From: CAIXLI01 sp964587125
GTDB lineage: Bacteria; Pseudomonadota; Alphaproteobacteria; UBA9219
Direction: 5' to 3'
Length of the DNA stretch: 57,069 bases
NCBI GenBank assembly: GCA_964587125.1
Contig: CAZPKC010000013.1
Location: 1 to 57,069, forward strand
Positions 25,302 through 33,853 of this stretch are shown here, in pieces. The first letter of the stretch is position 1, and each line of letters starts with the position of its first letter. The notes under the pieces were generated by a model. It did not search any database. It was given only the letters and a program-made list of their open reading frames with translations, and was not told the origin of the DNA. The position numbers and the translations under genes are program-made.

Positions 25302-25636
25302 AAGAAGCTCCAAGGAAGGAATCGGTGCGTTAAGGTAGAACAGAATGGGCGCGGATTAAATATGAATCCTGCAAGTGGGTGAAAAATAATAAGAAACAAA
25401 GGAATAGATTATGCGGGGTCATTTTATTCATGTTTTTTTTCGTATATCTTTTCGTTAAGGTTTTTTATCGTTCTCGACTATGAAACCATTGCATTAACTA
25501 TATTTGATTGCGATTATGGATTAAGGCGTGCTGAAGAAGGCCGTTTTCGGCAACGCTTTATTAATCAAACGCGAACCGTTTTTTAAGGTATTTCCGGTAG
25601 ATAGAGTATGATATTCGTCTAATAGGTCAGTTAAAA
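25302..25636. other. AT-rich divergent intergenic region
   Basis: These 335 bp separate the lipoprotein gene and the Hsp70 gene, which diverge, so promoters for both should lie here. The stretch 25430-25510 is clearly AT-rich. I cannot identify a heat-shock box or any other defined site, and I see no small gene. Confidence 0.5.
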
Positions 25637-28165
25637 ATGTATCTTGGTATCGATCTCGGAACGTCCAACAGCGCGATTGCGGGCATCGTCGACGGGAAGG
25701 CTCGCGTCTTTCGTCCCGCCGACGGCGGCGAGGTCTTGCCTTCGATCATTTATTTCGACAAGCGCGGGCATCGGCTTTACGGACGCCGCGCTCACGACCA
25801 GGCTTTGGTGACTCCCGAAAACGTCGCGGCCGGATTCAAGCGCCTGATGGGAACCTCGACCCCCATCGAAATCAAAGGCGCGGAACAAACCCTGTCGCCC
25901 GAAGAATGCTCGGCGGAAATTATCCGCCAATTGCTGGGACAAGCGGCGACCGAAACCGGCGGAGATAAAATCGTCGGCGCGGTCGTCACGATTCCCGCGG
26001 CTTTCAATCAGATGCAATCGGAAGCGACGTTGCGCGCCGCGAAAATGGCGGGGCTTGAGCACGTCGATCTGTTGCAGGAACCCATTGCGGCGGCTTTAGC
26101 CGCCATGGAAGGCGCGAAACGCTCGGGACAATTTCTGATTTACGATCTGGGCGGCGGAACGTTCGACGTGGCTTTGGCCCAAGCGATCAACGGCGAAGTT
26201 AAAATTCTCGCGCATCAGGGCATCAACATGCTGGGCGGCCGCGATTTCGACCGCATGATCGTCAACGAAATCGTGCGCCCGTGGCTGGCCTCGACGTTCG
26301 ATCTGCCCGATAATTTCCAGCGCGACGCCGCGTACCGCCGCTTGATCCGCATCGCGCAACTGGCCGCCGAGAAGGCCAAAATCGATCTGTCGTCGCAGGA
26401 AAAGGCTTCTATTATCGCTTCGGACGAAGAATTGCGCATGATGGACCAGAACGAAATGGAAATGTATCTGGACGTTCCCTTCTCGCGCGAGCAATTCGAA
26501 GACTTGATCCGCAAGCCTATCATGCAGACGATCGACTTGATCCGCGCGATGCTGAACGAGAACAACACAAGCCACGAGGACATCGACCGCATCGTGTTCA
26601 TCGGCGGGCCGAGCCGCATTCCTTTGGTGCGTCAACTGGTGTCGAGCGAATTGGGCATCGCCGCCGACCTAAAAACCGATCCGATGACGGCCGTCGCCGT
26701 CGGCGCCGCCTATTACTGCGAAGGCCGCCAATGGGACAACGCGGGCGTCAGCGCGCCGAAGCCCGTGGCCGCGACCGCGCCCGTTCCCGAAGAGCCTCGC
26801 GTTTCTTATGCCTATACCGCGCGCACGCCGGACGATAAAACCGTCGTAACGGTGCATGTTTCGGGCGCGGCTCCCGACGACCGCCAGATCAAGCTGGTCG
26901 GCGACACATGGGATTCCGGCGCTTTGCCTTTGGCCGACAGCCTGACCATTCTCGTGCCTTTGAAGGAAGCCGGAGAGCATTCTTTCACGGCTCACGTTCT
27001 GGACGGCAAAGGCAATGTTCTGCCCAAGCACGACCAAACGCTGACGATCGCGCGCCTTGTCGCTTCGACGGGAAGCATTCCCGCCGCGCAGACGATCGCC
27101 GTCAAGGTTTTGGATCATGCGCAGGCGCAGGAAAACATCCTGATGCCCATCCTGAAAAAAGGCGAATTTCTTCCCGCCAAGGGCCGCGTCAAATTTGCGA
27201 GCGCGCGGTCGATTAAGGCGCGCGAGGCGGGACACGTCAGTTTCGAGCTTTTCCAGATCGAATACGAAGACCGGATCGATTTGAACTTATGCGTCGGCGT
27301 TTTCCGCATCGGCGGGGAAGATTTGCCGGACGGATTCGTCCTTAAAGAAGGCGCGCTTCTTTCGTTCGATTGGCAGATGACCGATAGCGGCATTCTGCAA
27401 GCGACCGTCGCCGTCGAAAGCGAGGGGGGTGCGCCCTTGGAGCTTAAGGCTCCGCGCTTCTACGCGCCGCAAGTTGGGCAAGTTTCTTTCGCGGGCGAAA
27501 ACGGCGTGAAATTCGCCTCGGCGATCGTCAAACAGGGCGAAGAGGAATGGGGCGATCTGGCCGCCGCCGTCGGCCCCGAGGGAGGGCCCGAAATCCAGCT
27601 TTTGAAGATGCGCTTGCAGGAACAAAGCGAAGTTCTTACCGAATCTCCGAACGATCCCGAAGCCCTGCGCCGCGTCGCCGAAGAAGCCCGCTTCGCGCGT
27701 CAGGATATCGCCGGTCTCGGCAAGAAATACCGTCCGGCCTTGCTGCAGCGCCGGTTGGGAAAAATGACCGCCGTGTTCAACCGCATCGCCCGCGCGTTCG
27801 CGGAAAAAGCCGAGACCTCGCGTTTCGACGCTCACGCGGCCAAAGTTCAGGAGATTATCGAAAACGGCGACGCGAAATTCTTCGACGACGCCGATCTGCA
27901 TATGTCCGAAATGCGCGATCTGTTCTTCATCATCGCGTGGCGCGATCCCAATTACGTCAATGCGTGGTTCAAGCGCTTGTCGGGCGAAGCTTATTTATTC
28001 CCGGACGGACAGGAATTTCAGGGCTTGGTCAAAGAAGGCTCTGCGATCGACCCTTCGGGCGACGCGGAGGCGTTGCGCGACGTCGTTAAACGGATGCTTT
28101 CCGCGCGCATCGCGCTCGGCGCCAACGATACGGCGGGCGAACTCGCGACGATCGTGAAGGCTTAA
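25637..28165 (+). CDS. Hsp70-family protein with long C-terminal extension
   Basis: An 842-residue DnaK relative (DnaK is about 640). The ATPase half is complete: GIDLGTSNS (residues 4-12), GAVVTIPAAFNQMQ, YDLGGGTFDVAL (about 169-180), and FIGGPSRIPLVRQL (about 321-334). Between residues 390 and 470 is an extra beta-rich domain (ARTPDDKTVVTVHVSG...). A DnaK-like substrate-binding sandwich follows (about 475-600: TIAVKVLDHAQAQENILMPILKKGEF), and a helical C-terminal part ends the protein. No dnaJ or grpE is near. The gene is divergent from a lipoprotein gene. It is a specialised Hsp70, not the housekeeping one; clients are unknown. Confidence 0.85.
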   Translation: MYLGIDLGTSNSAIAGIVDGKARVFRPADGGEVLPSIIYFDKRGHRLYGRRAHDQALVTPENVAAGFKRLMGTSTPIEIKGAEQTLSPEECSAEIIRQLLGQAATETGGDKIVGAVVTIPAAFNQMQSEATLRAAKMAGLEHVDLLQEPIAAALAAMEGAKRSGQFLIYDLGGGTFDVALAQAINGEVKILAHQGINMLGGRDFDRMIVNEIVRPWLASTFDLPDNFQRDAAYRRLIRIAQLAAEKAKIDLSSQEKASIIASDEELRMMDQNEMEMYLDVPFSREQFEDLIRKPIMQTIDLIRAMLNENNTSHEDIDRIVFIGGPSRIPLVRQLVSSELGIAADLKTDPMTAVAVGAAYYCEGRQWDNAGVSAPKPVAATAPVPEEPRVSYAYTARTPDDKTVVTVHVSGAAPDDRQIKLVGDTWDSGALPLADSLTILVPLKEAGEHSFTAHVLDGKGNVLPKHDQTLTIARLVASTGSIPAAQTIAVKVLDHAQAQENILMPILKKGEFLPAKGRVKFASARSIKAREAGHVSFELFQIEYEDRIDLNLCVGVFRIGGEDLPDGFVLKEGALLSFDWQMTDSGILQATVAVESEGGAPLELKAPRFYAPQVGQVSFAGENGVKFASAIVKQGEEEWGDLAAAVGPEGGPEIQLLKMRLQEQSEVLTESPNDPEALRRVAEEARFARQDIAGLGKKYRPALLQRRLGKMTAVFNRIARAFAEKAETSRFDAHAAKVQEIIENGDAKFFDDADLHMSEMRDLFFIIAWRDPNYVNAWFKRLSGEAYLFPDGQEFQGLVKEGSAIDPSGDAEALRDVVKRMLSARIALGANDTAGELATIVKA

Positions 28166-28246
28166 AAACGGCGTTTTGTTCTCTTCGTTTACATTTTCTC
28201 TATCTGGTATATGCTTGGCGCATGAGTCTCTTCGACAGGGAGGGAC

Positions 28247-28528
28247 ATGTCTAGATTTTCTCTTTGGCTAAGCGCGGCGCGCGAGACGGTTGCGCGGAAA
28301 AAAATGGTCGTTGCCGATTTCCTCGGCGACGTAAAAAGGGAAATTTTCACAAGAGATACCGCCATTGTGACCGGCGCAAGTTTGCTTGCGGCTATTCCCG
28401 CCCTTTTGGATGGTTACGATCTTCCATCGGTTTTTGCCGTAGGCGCGGTTCTTCTCACGGGGTATCTTCTTTTTCGGACAGCCGTTTTGCGCGCCTATCC
28501 AAGGCTGTCTCCCAGTCTGAATCGATAA
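28247..28528 (+). CDS. Small membrane protein, unknown
   Basis: A 93-residue protein with an amphipathic N-terminal part (SLWLSAARETVARKK) and two hydrophobic segments (AIVTGASLLAAIPALLDG, SVFAVGAVLLTGYLLFRTAVL). ATG 28247 has an excellent ribosome site (GGGAGGGAC). It lies 81 bp after the Hsp70 gene on the same strand, so they may share a transcript. I do not recognise it. Confidence 0.6.
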   Translation: MSRFSLWLSAARETVARKKMVVADFLGDVKREIFTRDTAIVTGASLLAAIPALLDGYDLPSVFAVGAVLLTGYLLFRTAVLRAYPRLSPSLNR

Positions 28529-28559
28529 TTCAAGCGCCGCGTTCGAATATCAAACGTCT

Positions 28560-28760
28560 TTACGCGATGATGTCGGGAAGGAGTTTGGATTCGGTGCGCG
28601 TAATTTCGTCGCGCAGGACGAGCTTGCGTTTTTTCAAGCGTTGAATCTGGATCATGTCGGGAACGGCGCGTTGCGATAACGCATTAATCGCGTCGTCAAG
28701 ATCGCGGTGTTCGGCCTTAAGAACGGCCAAAAGTTCCTGAAGTTTTTCCTGCTCGTTCAT
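28560..28760 (-). CDS. DUF465 / YdcH-like small protein
   Basis: A 66-residue coiled-coil protein matching DUF465: LKAEHRDLDDAINALSQ, then IQIQRLKKRKLVLRDEITRTES. These are small cytoplasmic proteins of unknown function, common in Alphaproteobacteria. The start ATG 28760 gives MNEQEKLQELL; the longer frame from 28817 overlaps the region just after the rplL terminator. Confidence 0.82.
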   Translation of the reverse strand: MNEQEKLQELLAVLKAEHRDLDDAINALSQRAVPDMIQIQRLKKRKLVLRDEITRTESKLLPDIIA

Positions 28761-28829
28761 ATTTTTCGTCGATTTGCCGGAGCGATTCTTATAGCAGAAA
28801 AACGGGGTTAAAGCCACGTTTCAATAGAG

Positions 28830-28860
28830 AAAAAGGCGGGGGATATCCCCCCGCCTTTTT
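28830..28860. terminator. Bidirectional-looking terminator after rplL
   Basis: AAAAAGGCGGGGG pairs with CCCCCGCCTTTTT around the loop ATATC. On the minus strand it ends rplL 20 nt after its stop, with a T-run from 28834 to 28830. A strong stop here means rplL is not co-transcribed with any rpoB gene. Confidence 0.88.
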
Positions 28861-28880
28861 GTTGTTGGCTTAGGCTTCGG

Positions 28881-29255
28881 TTACTTGAGTTCGACGCCGG
28901 CGCCGACTGCTTCGAGCTGCTTCTTGAACTTCTCGGCATCGACCTTGCTGACGCCGTCCTTAAGGGTCTTGGGCGCGCCTTCCACCAGATCCTTGGCTTC
29001 CTTAAGGCCGAGGCCGGTGATCGCGCGGACTTCCTTAATGACTTCGATCTTCTTGTCGCCAGCCTTTGTCAGAACAACCGTAAATTCGGTCTTTTCTTCG
29101 GCGGCTGCCGCCGGGGCTGCGCCCGCTGCCGCTGCGACTGCGACCGGAGCGGCGGCGCTGACGCCCCACTTCGTTTCCAGAAGCTTCGACAATTCGGCGG
29201 CTTCGAGAACCGTCAACTTCGACAATTCTTCGACCAGTGTTTCAATCTTCGACAT
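28881..29255 (-). CDS. rplL: Ribosomal protein L7/L12
   Basis: The 124-residue stalk protein that recruits translation factors. N-terminal dimer domain (KIETLVEELSKLTVLEAAELSKLLE), Ala-rich hinge, and the factor-binding domain (FTVVLTKAGDKKIEVIKEVRAITGLGLKEAKDLVEGAP) are all standard. It follows rplJ with a 53-bp gap. In most bacteria rpoB follows; here a terminator follows. Confidence 0.97.
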   Translation of the reverse strand: MSKIETLVEELSKLTVLEAAELSKLLETKWGVSAAAPVAVAAAAGAAPAAAAEEKTEFTVVLTKAGDKKIEVIKEVRAITGLGLKEAKDLVEGAPKTLKDGVSKVDAEKFKKQLEAVGAGVELK

Positions 29256-29308
29256 GTTACTCTCTCCTTTGTTGACGTTAGTTGTTAGATGTTGGACTTA
29301 AAAAAACG

Positions 29309-29848
29309 TTATGCTTCCTGACGGCCTCTCCCCGCGATGACGCGCGCCACCTGCCCCGCCGGAGCCTGAAGAACGCACGCGATCTTGGTCGCCGGCGCCT
29401 GCAGCAAGCCTACGATCTTGGCGCGAAGCTGATCGAGCGACGGCAGCGACGCCAGAACCTTGATTTGGGCTTCTTCCAGAATCTCGCCGTTCATGATGCC
29501 GCCGATGATCTTGAACTTTTCGTTCTTCTTGGCGAAATCGACGGACGCTTTCGCCGCCGCGACGACATCCTTGGAATACGCCAGAGCCGTCGGGCCATGC
29601 AGAAATTTTTCCAGCGCGGCGAATTTGCTCTTTTCGATGACGTGCTTGACAAGCTTGTTCTTGGCGACCTTAAGGCCGACGCCTTCCTTGCGCATCGCCA
29701 CGCGCAGCGCGCGGGTCTGATCGGCGTCGAGGCCGAGCTGCTGGTTGACGACGATGATTTCCGATTCCTTGATTTCGGCGTCGATTTCCGAAATCAGCTT
29801 TCCCTTCGCCAGGCGATTGGGACTGTTATGCGTTTTCTTCTTTTCCAT
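29309..29848 (-). CDS. rplJ: Ribosomal protein L10
   Basis: L10 anchors the L12 dimers on the 50S stalk and, in many bacteria, represses its own mRNA. The 179-residue length is normal; the N-terminal rRNA-binding part (LISEIDAEIKESEIIVVNQQLGL, VKHVIEKSKFAALEKFLHGPTALAYS) and C-terminal helix for L12 are present. ATG 29848 is preceded by AAGGAG. Upstream there is no rplK or rplA, but the divergent gene at 30332, so the usual rplKAJL order is broken. Confidence 0.96.
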   Translation of the reverse strand: MEKKKTHNSPNRLAKGKLISEIDAEIKESEIIVVNQQLGLDADQTRALRVAMRKEGVGLKVAKNKLVKHVIEKSKFAALEKFLHGPTALAYSKDVVAAAKASVDFAKKNEKFKIIGGIMNGEILEEAQIKVLASLPSLDQLRAKIVGLLQAPATKIACVLQAPAGQVARVIAGRGRQEA

Positions 29849-29877
29849 GCGTCGCTCCTTCAAACAAAACCAAATGG

Positions 29878-29900
29878 GATCCCCGCCTTCGCGGGGATGA
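29878..29900. repeat. Short CCCCGC-TTCG-CGGGG palindrome
   Basis: GGGATCCCCGCCTTCGCGGGGATGAC-type sequence, read as a hairpin with arms ATCCCCGC and GCGGGGAT. This string is a well-known intergenic dispersed repeat type in many proteobacterial genomes. It lies 30 bp before the rplJ start, inside the L10 leader. Confidence 0.6.
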
Positions 29901-30263
29901 CAAATTTGTCTATCGGGGAGATGGATGAGAAAAAACAACGGGCGTAAAAGGCGGACACTTAAAGTAAGTACTGGCCGCGAACGCTCACCTGTTTTGTCCC
30001 GTCTATTGCTGGCGAATTTTAAGCTTCCGAGGAAGCGCCCGCAGTCTCCGACAGGGTTGCCTTGTTGCGCAAGGCAGGGGGGTTGTAGCCGAAACGGCCA
30101 CAAAAAAGCAAATAGAATTTTTACTTTTTTTAACATCTTTGCTCATCCATTAAGAAATACTGGAAATATGTGACCCCTGTCCCTAAAAATGCAGAAACTT
30201 CTGGCGATTAAGCCTTTAAAACACACGCAATCATCAAATAAACAGATGAAAATAACTATTAAA

Positions 30264-30278
30264 TTAACCTGAAATTAT
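30264..30278. promoter_or_regulatory. CtrA-like box upstream of the two-repeat protein
   Basis: TTAACCTGAAATTAT matches TTAA-N7-TTAA in 7 of 8 positions, and ends 54 bp before the start at 30332, a spacing also seen for the two Cys-repeat genes. Confidence 0.35.
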
Positions 30279-30331
30279 CCTTATTATCGTATACGTGAGT
30301 TTATATCGCGATTTATTTTGGAGAAAACATT

Positions 30332-31147
30332 ATGTCCCAACCTGTCGCTCCGAGAGCCCAACAGCCCGTTTCCCTTTTTTGCTGGATTGGAGATCCAAAA
30401 ACCGGGCACCTCGACGAAGACAAACTGCTTCGCTATCTCGTCGCAGTCTCGAAGGACCCTGAAAGCGTCACCCACTGGAAAAAAAGATATGAGGATTTGA
30501 CGAAGCACGGAGGACGTTACGATTTCTACGACAGGCAGATAGTCTCGAGAATCAAGGTTGCCACCGAATACGTGTTCAATCCGTTTTCGTGGAAGGACAA
30601 CGACAAGAACAACGACTTCGTTCCTTTGACCGAGGACGAGGGAAAAGCCAAGAATTTGGTCTTTGGCGAAAACACCAGCCAGTACGGCATCAAGCAAAGA
30701 CTGTTTGCCCAAAGATTACTGGGGGCTTTAGGCGTCAAAGCCGACGCTCATGATTATAACGGGCTAAACATATTGAGGGTCGAGGGCAAAGGGAATATCG
30801 AAAAGCTTTTCAAGGTCATTCCGTCCCTTCATGCATGGAAAAGGGCGCAAAATCCTCGCGCTTGGGCAAAAAGTTCAGATGAAAAAAGTCTGAATTTGAA
30901 CCTCAGGTATTTCTCGGAGAGAGAAATAGACTCGGCCATAACGCTTCTGGCGCGGGCTGGCGTTTCCGCCACAAAAAACGATATCGCCTCCGGCCCGGAC
31001 AAGGGCCTAACTTTTCTGCAGGTCTCGGGCAAGGATAACCTCGATAGACTTAATAAATGCATTCCGGGGCTTCCTGCGCTCTCGCAGCCTCAAAACCATC
31101 GCTCTGCGCCTAAAAGCAGCAGATCCGCGCCGGGTCATCATAAATAA
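30332..31147 (+). CDS. Unknown protein with two internal repeats
   Basis: A 271-residue soluble protein I do not recognise. TGGAGA precedes ATG 30332. Two related units are visible: residues about 123-178 (LLGALGVKA...GLNILRVEGKGNIEKLFKVIPSLHAW) and about 199-257 (LLARAGVSA...GLTFLQVSGKDNLDRLNKCIPGLPAL). Each looks like helix, strand, then helix ending in an IPxL motif. Low-complexity Ser/Pro/His follows at the C-terminus. No signal peptide or membrane helix is seen. The gene sits exactly where secY and rplKA would be in a standard ribosomal cluster, and is more AT-rich than its neighbours, so insertion is likely. Confidence 0.65.
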   Translation: MSQPVAPRAQQPVSLFCWIGDPKTGHLDEDKLLRYLVAVSKDPESVTHWKKRYEDLTKHGGRYDFYDRQIVSRIKVATEYVFNPFSWKDNDKNNDFVPLTEDEGKAKNLVFGENTSQYGIKQRLFAQRLLGALGVKADAHDYNGLNILRVEGKGNIEKLFKVIPSLHAWKRAQNPRAWAKSSDEKSLNLNLRYFSEREIDSAITLLARAGVSATKNDIASGPDKGLTFLQVSGKDNLDRLNKCIPGLPALSQPQNHRSAPKSSRSAPGHHK

Positions 31148-31180
31148 AAAAACGCCCCGTTTTGAGGCGGGGTGCTTTTG
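31148..31180. terminator. Shared terminator between the unknown gene and rplO
   Basis: An A-run, GCCCCG, a short loop, CGGGGT and a T-rich end lie between two convergent genes, so it can act on both strands. On the minus strand it ends the long ribosomal operon after rplO. Confidence 0.7.
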
Positions 31181-31198
31181 TTTCCATTTTAGACGGCT

Positions 31199-31696
31199 TT
31201 ATGCCTTCTTTTTTTCTTCCTTCGGCTTCGGCTCGGCTTTCACCACGACCGTAATCTTTCCGCCCGCTTTTTCAATCGCGGCGATGGCGGATTTGGAAGC
31301 TCCCGCGACCGTGAGATCGAGTTTCGCCTTGAGTTCGCCCTTGCCGATAATGCGAACGCCGTCGCGAGCCTTCGAGGCAATGCCGGAGGCAATCAGGCTT
31401 TCGGATGTGATCGGCTTTGTTGCGTCGATGCGTCCCGCGTCGATGGCAGCCTGCAAACGGCCAAGATTCACCGCCGAATAATCCTTGGCGAAAATATTCT
31501 TGAATCCGCGCTTCGGCAAGCGGCGGCTGAGCGGCATCTGGCCGCCTTCGAACCCCTTGAGACGCACGCCCGTGCGGGCCTTCTGGCCCTTGACGCCGCG
31601 GCCGCAAGTCTTGCCTTTGGTCGAGCCGATGCCGCGGCCGACGATGAGGCGCTTCTTGTGCGCGCCGGGGTTATCGCGAAGATCGTTGAGCTGCAT
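31199..31696 (-). CDS. rplO: Ribosomal protein L15
   Basis: A 165-residue 50S protein. The Gly/Arg-rich N-terminal extension (KRLIVGRGIGSTKGKTCGRGVKGQKARTG) and the RLPKRGF block are typical. It is the last gene of this ribosomal operon. In nearly all bacteria secY follows; here a terminator and a convergent unrelated gene follow. Confidence 0.96.
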   Translation of the reverse strand: MQLNDLRDNPGAHKKRLIVGRGIGSTKGKTCGRGVKGQKARTGVRLKGFEGGQMPLSRRLPKRGFKNIFAKDYSAVNLGRLQAAIDAGRIDATKPITSESLIASGIASKARDGVRIIGKGELKAKLDLTVAGASKSAIAAIEKAGGKITVVVKAEPKPKEEKKKA

Positions 31697-31700
31697 TTTC

Positions 31701-31913
31701 TTAGTCCTTTTCTTTCACGCACACCAAATGGCGCACGCGGGTAATCATGCCGCGAATGGCAGGCGTGTCCTGCAATTCGCGCGTCGCGTTGATGCGTCCC
31801 AAACCAAGGCCGAGCAACGTTTCCCGCATTTTCGGGCCTTTGCCGGTCGAACCGCCGATTTGCTTCACGACAAGCGTTTTGCCTGATTTTTTTGCTTGAG
31901 CTTTTGGTGCCAT
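31701..31913 (-). CDS. rpmD: Ribosomal protein L30
   Basis: A 70-residue 50S protein with the typical ferredoxin-like core: LVVKQIGGSTGKGPKMRETLLGLGLGRIN, then TPAIRGMITRVRHLV. It lies 4 nt before rplO and 11 nt after rpsE. Confidence 0.95.
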   Translation of the reverse strand: MAPKAQAKKSGKTLVVKQIGGSTGKGPKMRETLLGLGLGRINATRELQDTPAIRGMITRVRHLVCVKEKD

Positions 31914-31924
31914 AATAACCGTCC

Positions 31925-32491
31925 CTATTCCTTGGCTCCGGCTTCTTCAGCCTGTTTCTTGCCGAGAATCTCGTTGACCTTTTTGCCGCGGCGCACCGCG
32001 ACCGAACGCGGGCTGGCGACCTGACTCAAGGCATCGAACGTCGCCTTGATCATGTTATGAGGATTGCTCGACCCGACCGATTTGGCCACAACGTCATGAA
32101 CGCCGAGCGCTTCGAACAACGCGCGCATCGGGCCGCCCGCGATGATGCCGGTGCCTGCGGGAGCCGTGCGAAGCACGACTCTGCCCGCGCCGAAACGGCC
32201 GCGAACGTCGTGATGCAATGTCCGGCCTTCGCGCAACGGTATGCGCTGCATTTTGCGCTTGGCGGCGTTAGTCGCCTTGGCGATCGCTTCGGGAACCTCA
32301 TGCGCCTTGCCCGTTCCATAGCCGACGCGGCCTTTGCCGTCGCCGACGAGAACCATCGCGGCCATGTTGAACCTTTTGCCGCCCTTGACGACTTTCGTCA
32401 CGCGGTTGATGCCGACGAGCTTTTCGATAAGTTCGCTGCCTTCGCGGTCGTCTTTGTCTTCGCTCTTCTTTGATCTTTCGGATCTCGCCAT
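31925..32491 (-). CDS. rpsE: Ribosomal protein S5
   Basis: A 188-residue 30S protein that takes part in decoding accuracy. The double-stranded RNA-binding N-domain (LVGINRVTKVVKGGKRFNMAAMVLVGDGKGRVGYGTGKA) and the C-domain (GTGIIAGGPMRALFEALGVHDVVAKSVGSSNPHN) are both complete. It has a charged N-terminus of about 20 residues. Confidence 0.97.
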   Translation of the reverse strand: MARSERSKKSEDKDDREGSELIEKLVGINRVTKVVKGGKRFNMAAMVLVGDGKGRVGYGTGKAHEVPEAIAKATNAAKRKMQRIPLREGRTLHHDVRGRFGAGRVVLRTAPAGTGIIAGGPMRALFEALGVHDVVAKSVGSSNPHNMIKATFDALSQVASPRSVAVRRGKKVNEILGKKQAEEAGAKE

Positions 32492-32511
32492 ACTTTTTTC
32501 CTTTGTCTAAT

Positions 32512-32874
32512 TTAGAAGGACAGGCCGGCTTCGCGCGCAGCCTCCGCCAATTCCTTGATGCGGCCGTGGTACAAATAACCGCCGCGGTCGAAAACCACCG
32601 ATTTAATGCCAGCCTTGATCGCGCGTTCCGCCACCAGTTGGCCGACGGCCTTGGCCGCCGACTTATTGGCTCCCGTCTTCAGCTTCTTGCGCAAATCTTC
32701 CTCGAGAGTCGAGGCGGCGATAAGCGTCTTTCCCGCCTTGTCGTCAATGATCTGGACGGAGATGTTTCTCTCCGAACGATGCACGGACAGGCGCAAACGG
32801 CCATGCGCATTCTTCGCAATGTTGTAGCGGGTGCGCTTGGCGCGGCGTTCGTGAAGTTCTTTTGCGGTTAACAT
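32512..32874 (-). CDS. rplR: Ribosomal protein L18
   Basis: A 120-residue 5S rRNA-binding protein. The end DRGGYLYHGRIKELAEAAREAGLSF and the central RLSVHRSERNISVQIID are characteristic. Spacing to its neighbours rplF and rpsE is 8 and 20 nt. Confidence 0.97.
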   Translation of the reverse strand: MLTAKELHERRAKRTRYNIAKNAHGRLRLSVHRSERNISVQIIDDKAGKTLIAASTLEEDLRKKLKTGANKSAAKAVGQLVAERAIKAGIKSVVFDRGGYLYHGRIKELAEAAREAGLSF

Positions 32875-32882
32875 GTGTGCCT

Positions 32883-33416
32883 CTATTTCTTCTTTCCTTC
32901 TTTGCGGCGAATCTTTTCGCCCGCATACTTAATGCCTTTGCCTTTGTAGGGTTCCGGCTTCTTCATACCGCGGATTTCGGCGGCGACCTGACCGACCTGT
33001 TGTTTGTCGGTTCCGGTGATCGTCAATTGGGTCGGCTTGTCGGCCTTAATCGTGATGCCCTGAGGCGGTGCGAACCGTACTTCGTGGCTGAAGCCGATTT
33101 GCAAAACCAAATCCTTGCCCTGCATCGCCGCCTTGAAACCGACGCCTTCGATTTCGAGAACGCGCTTGAAGCCTTCGGTCACGCCCTTGACCATATTATT
33201 GACGTTATTGCGGACGGTTCCCCACAAAATGCGCGAGCGAGGCGTATCCTGATGCTTGGAAACGACGACCTTGCCGCTTTCGACCTTGACGTCGATCTCG
33301 GACGGAAAGGCAAGGCTCAGGCTTCCCAATTTGCCCTTGACGGCAACGGTTTGGTTCTTGACTTCCGCCGTAACGCCTTGCGGCAGAGTTACGGGATATT
33401 TGCCAACGCGCGACAT
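32883..33416 (-). CDS. rplF: Ribosomal protein L6
   Basis: A 177-residue 50S protein near the factor-binding site. Both L6 repeats are present, and the C-terminal signature PEPYKGKGIKYAGEKIRRKEGKKK is complete. Confidence 0.97.
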   Translation of the reverse strand: MSRVGKYPVTLPQGVTAEVKNQTVAVKGKLGSLSLAFPSEIDVKVESGKVVVSKHQDTPRSRILWGTVRNNVNNMVKGVTEGFKRVLEIEGVGFKAAMQGKDLVLQIGFSHEVRFAPPQGITIKADKPTQLTITGTDKQQVGQVAAEIRGMKKPEPYKGKGIKYAGEKIRRKEGKKK

Positions 33417-33438
33417 TCTTTTACCTCAAAACCAAAAA

Positions 33439-33840
33439 TTAGAACACTCTGCAGAGCACTTCGCCCCCGACATGCTGGGCGCGCGCTTCGTTATCGGAAA
33501 GCACGCCATGCGGCGTCGAAAGAATCGAAATGCCCAAACCGTTGAACACGCGGCCCAAATCCTTGATGCCCGCGTAAACGCGGCGTCCGGGCGTCGATAC
33601 GCGCTCGATTTTGCGGATCGCGGGCGAGCCTTCGTGATATTTTAGTTCGATCTCGAACTGGGCTTGCGCCGTCCCCTGCTTCACTTCGGTAAAACCGCGG
33701 ATGTAGCCTTCGCGGGTCAACGTCTCGAGGACATCCTTGCGGTGCTTCGACGCGGGACAGCTGACGACAGCCATCTTCGCCATCTGACCGTTGCGGATGC
33801 GGGTCAGCATATCACCTAGTGTATCGGAAACTACAGACAT
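33439..33840 (-). CDS. rpsH: Ribosomal protein S8
   Basis: A 133-residue 30S assembly protein that, in E. coli, also represses the spc operon. The N-terminal DTLGDMLTRIRNGQ and the C-terminal GLGISILSTPHGVLSDNEARAQHVGGEVLCRVF are intact; the last residues RVF replace the more common YVW. Confidence 0.96.
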   Translation of the reverse strand: MSVVSDTLGDMLTRIRNGQMAKMAVVSCPASKHRKDVLETLTREGYIRGFTEVKQGTAQAQFEIELKYHEGSPAIRKIERVSTPGRRVYAGIKDLGRVFNGLGISILSTPHGVLSDNEARAQHVGGEVLCRVF

Positions 33841-33853
33841 GTACGCCCCTCCC

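Larger units (their letters stand above)
29849..30331. other. Divergent region between rplJ and the unknown gene
   Basis: About 480 bp. It should hold the rplJ promoter and L10 leader; I could not fix either by eye. It contains the short palindromic repeat at 29878-29900 and the CtrA-like box at 30264-30278. No gene is supported here. Confidence 0.5.
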
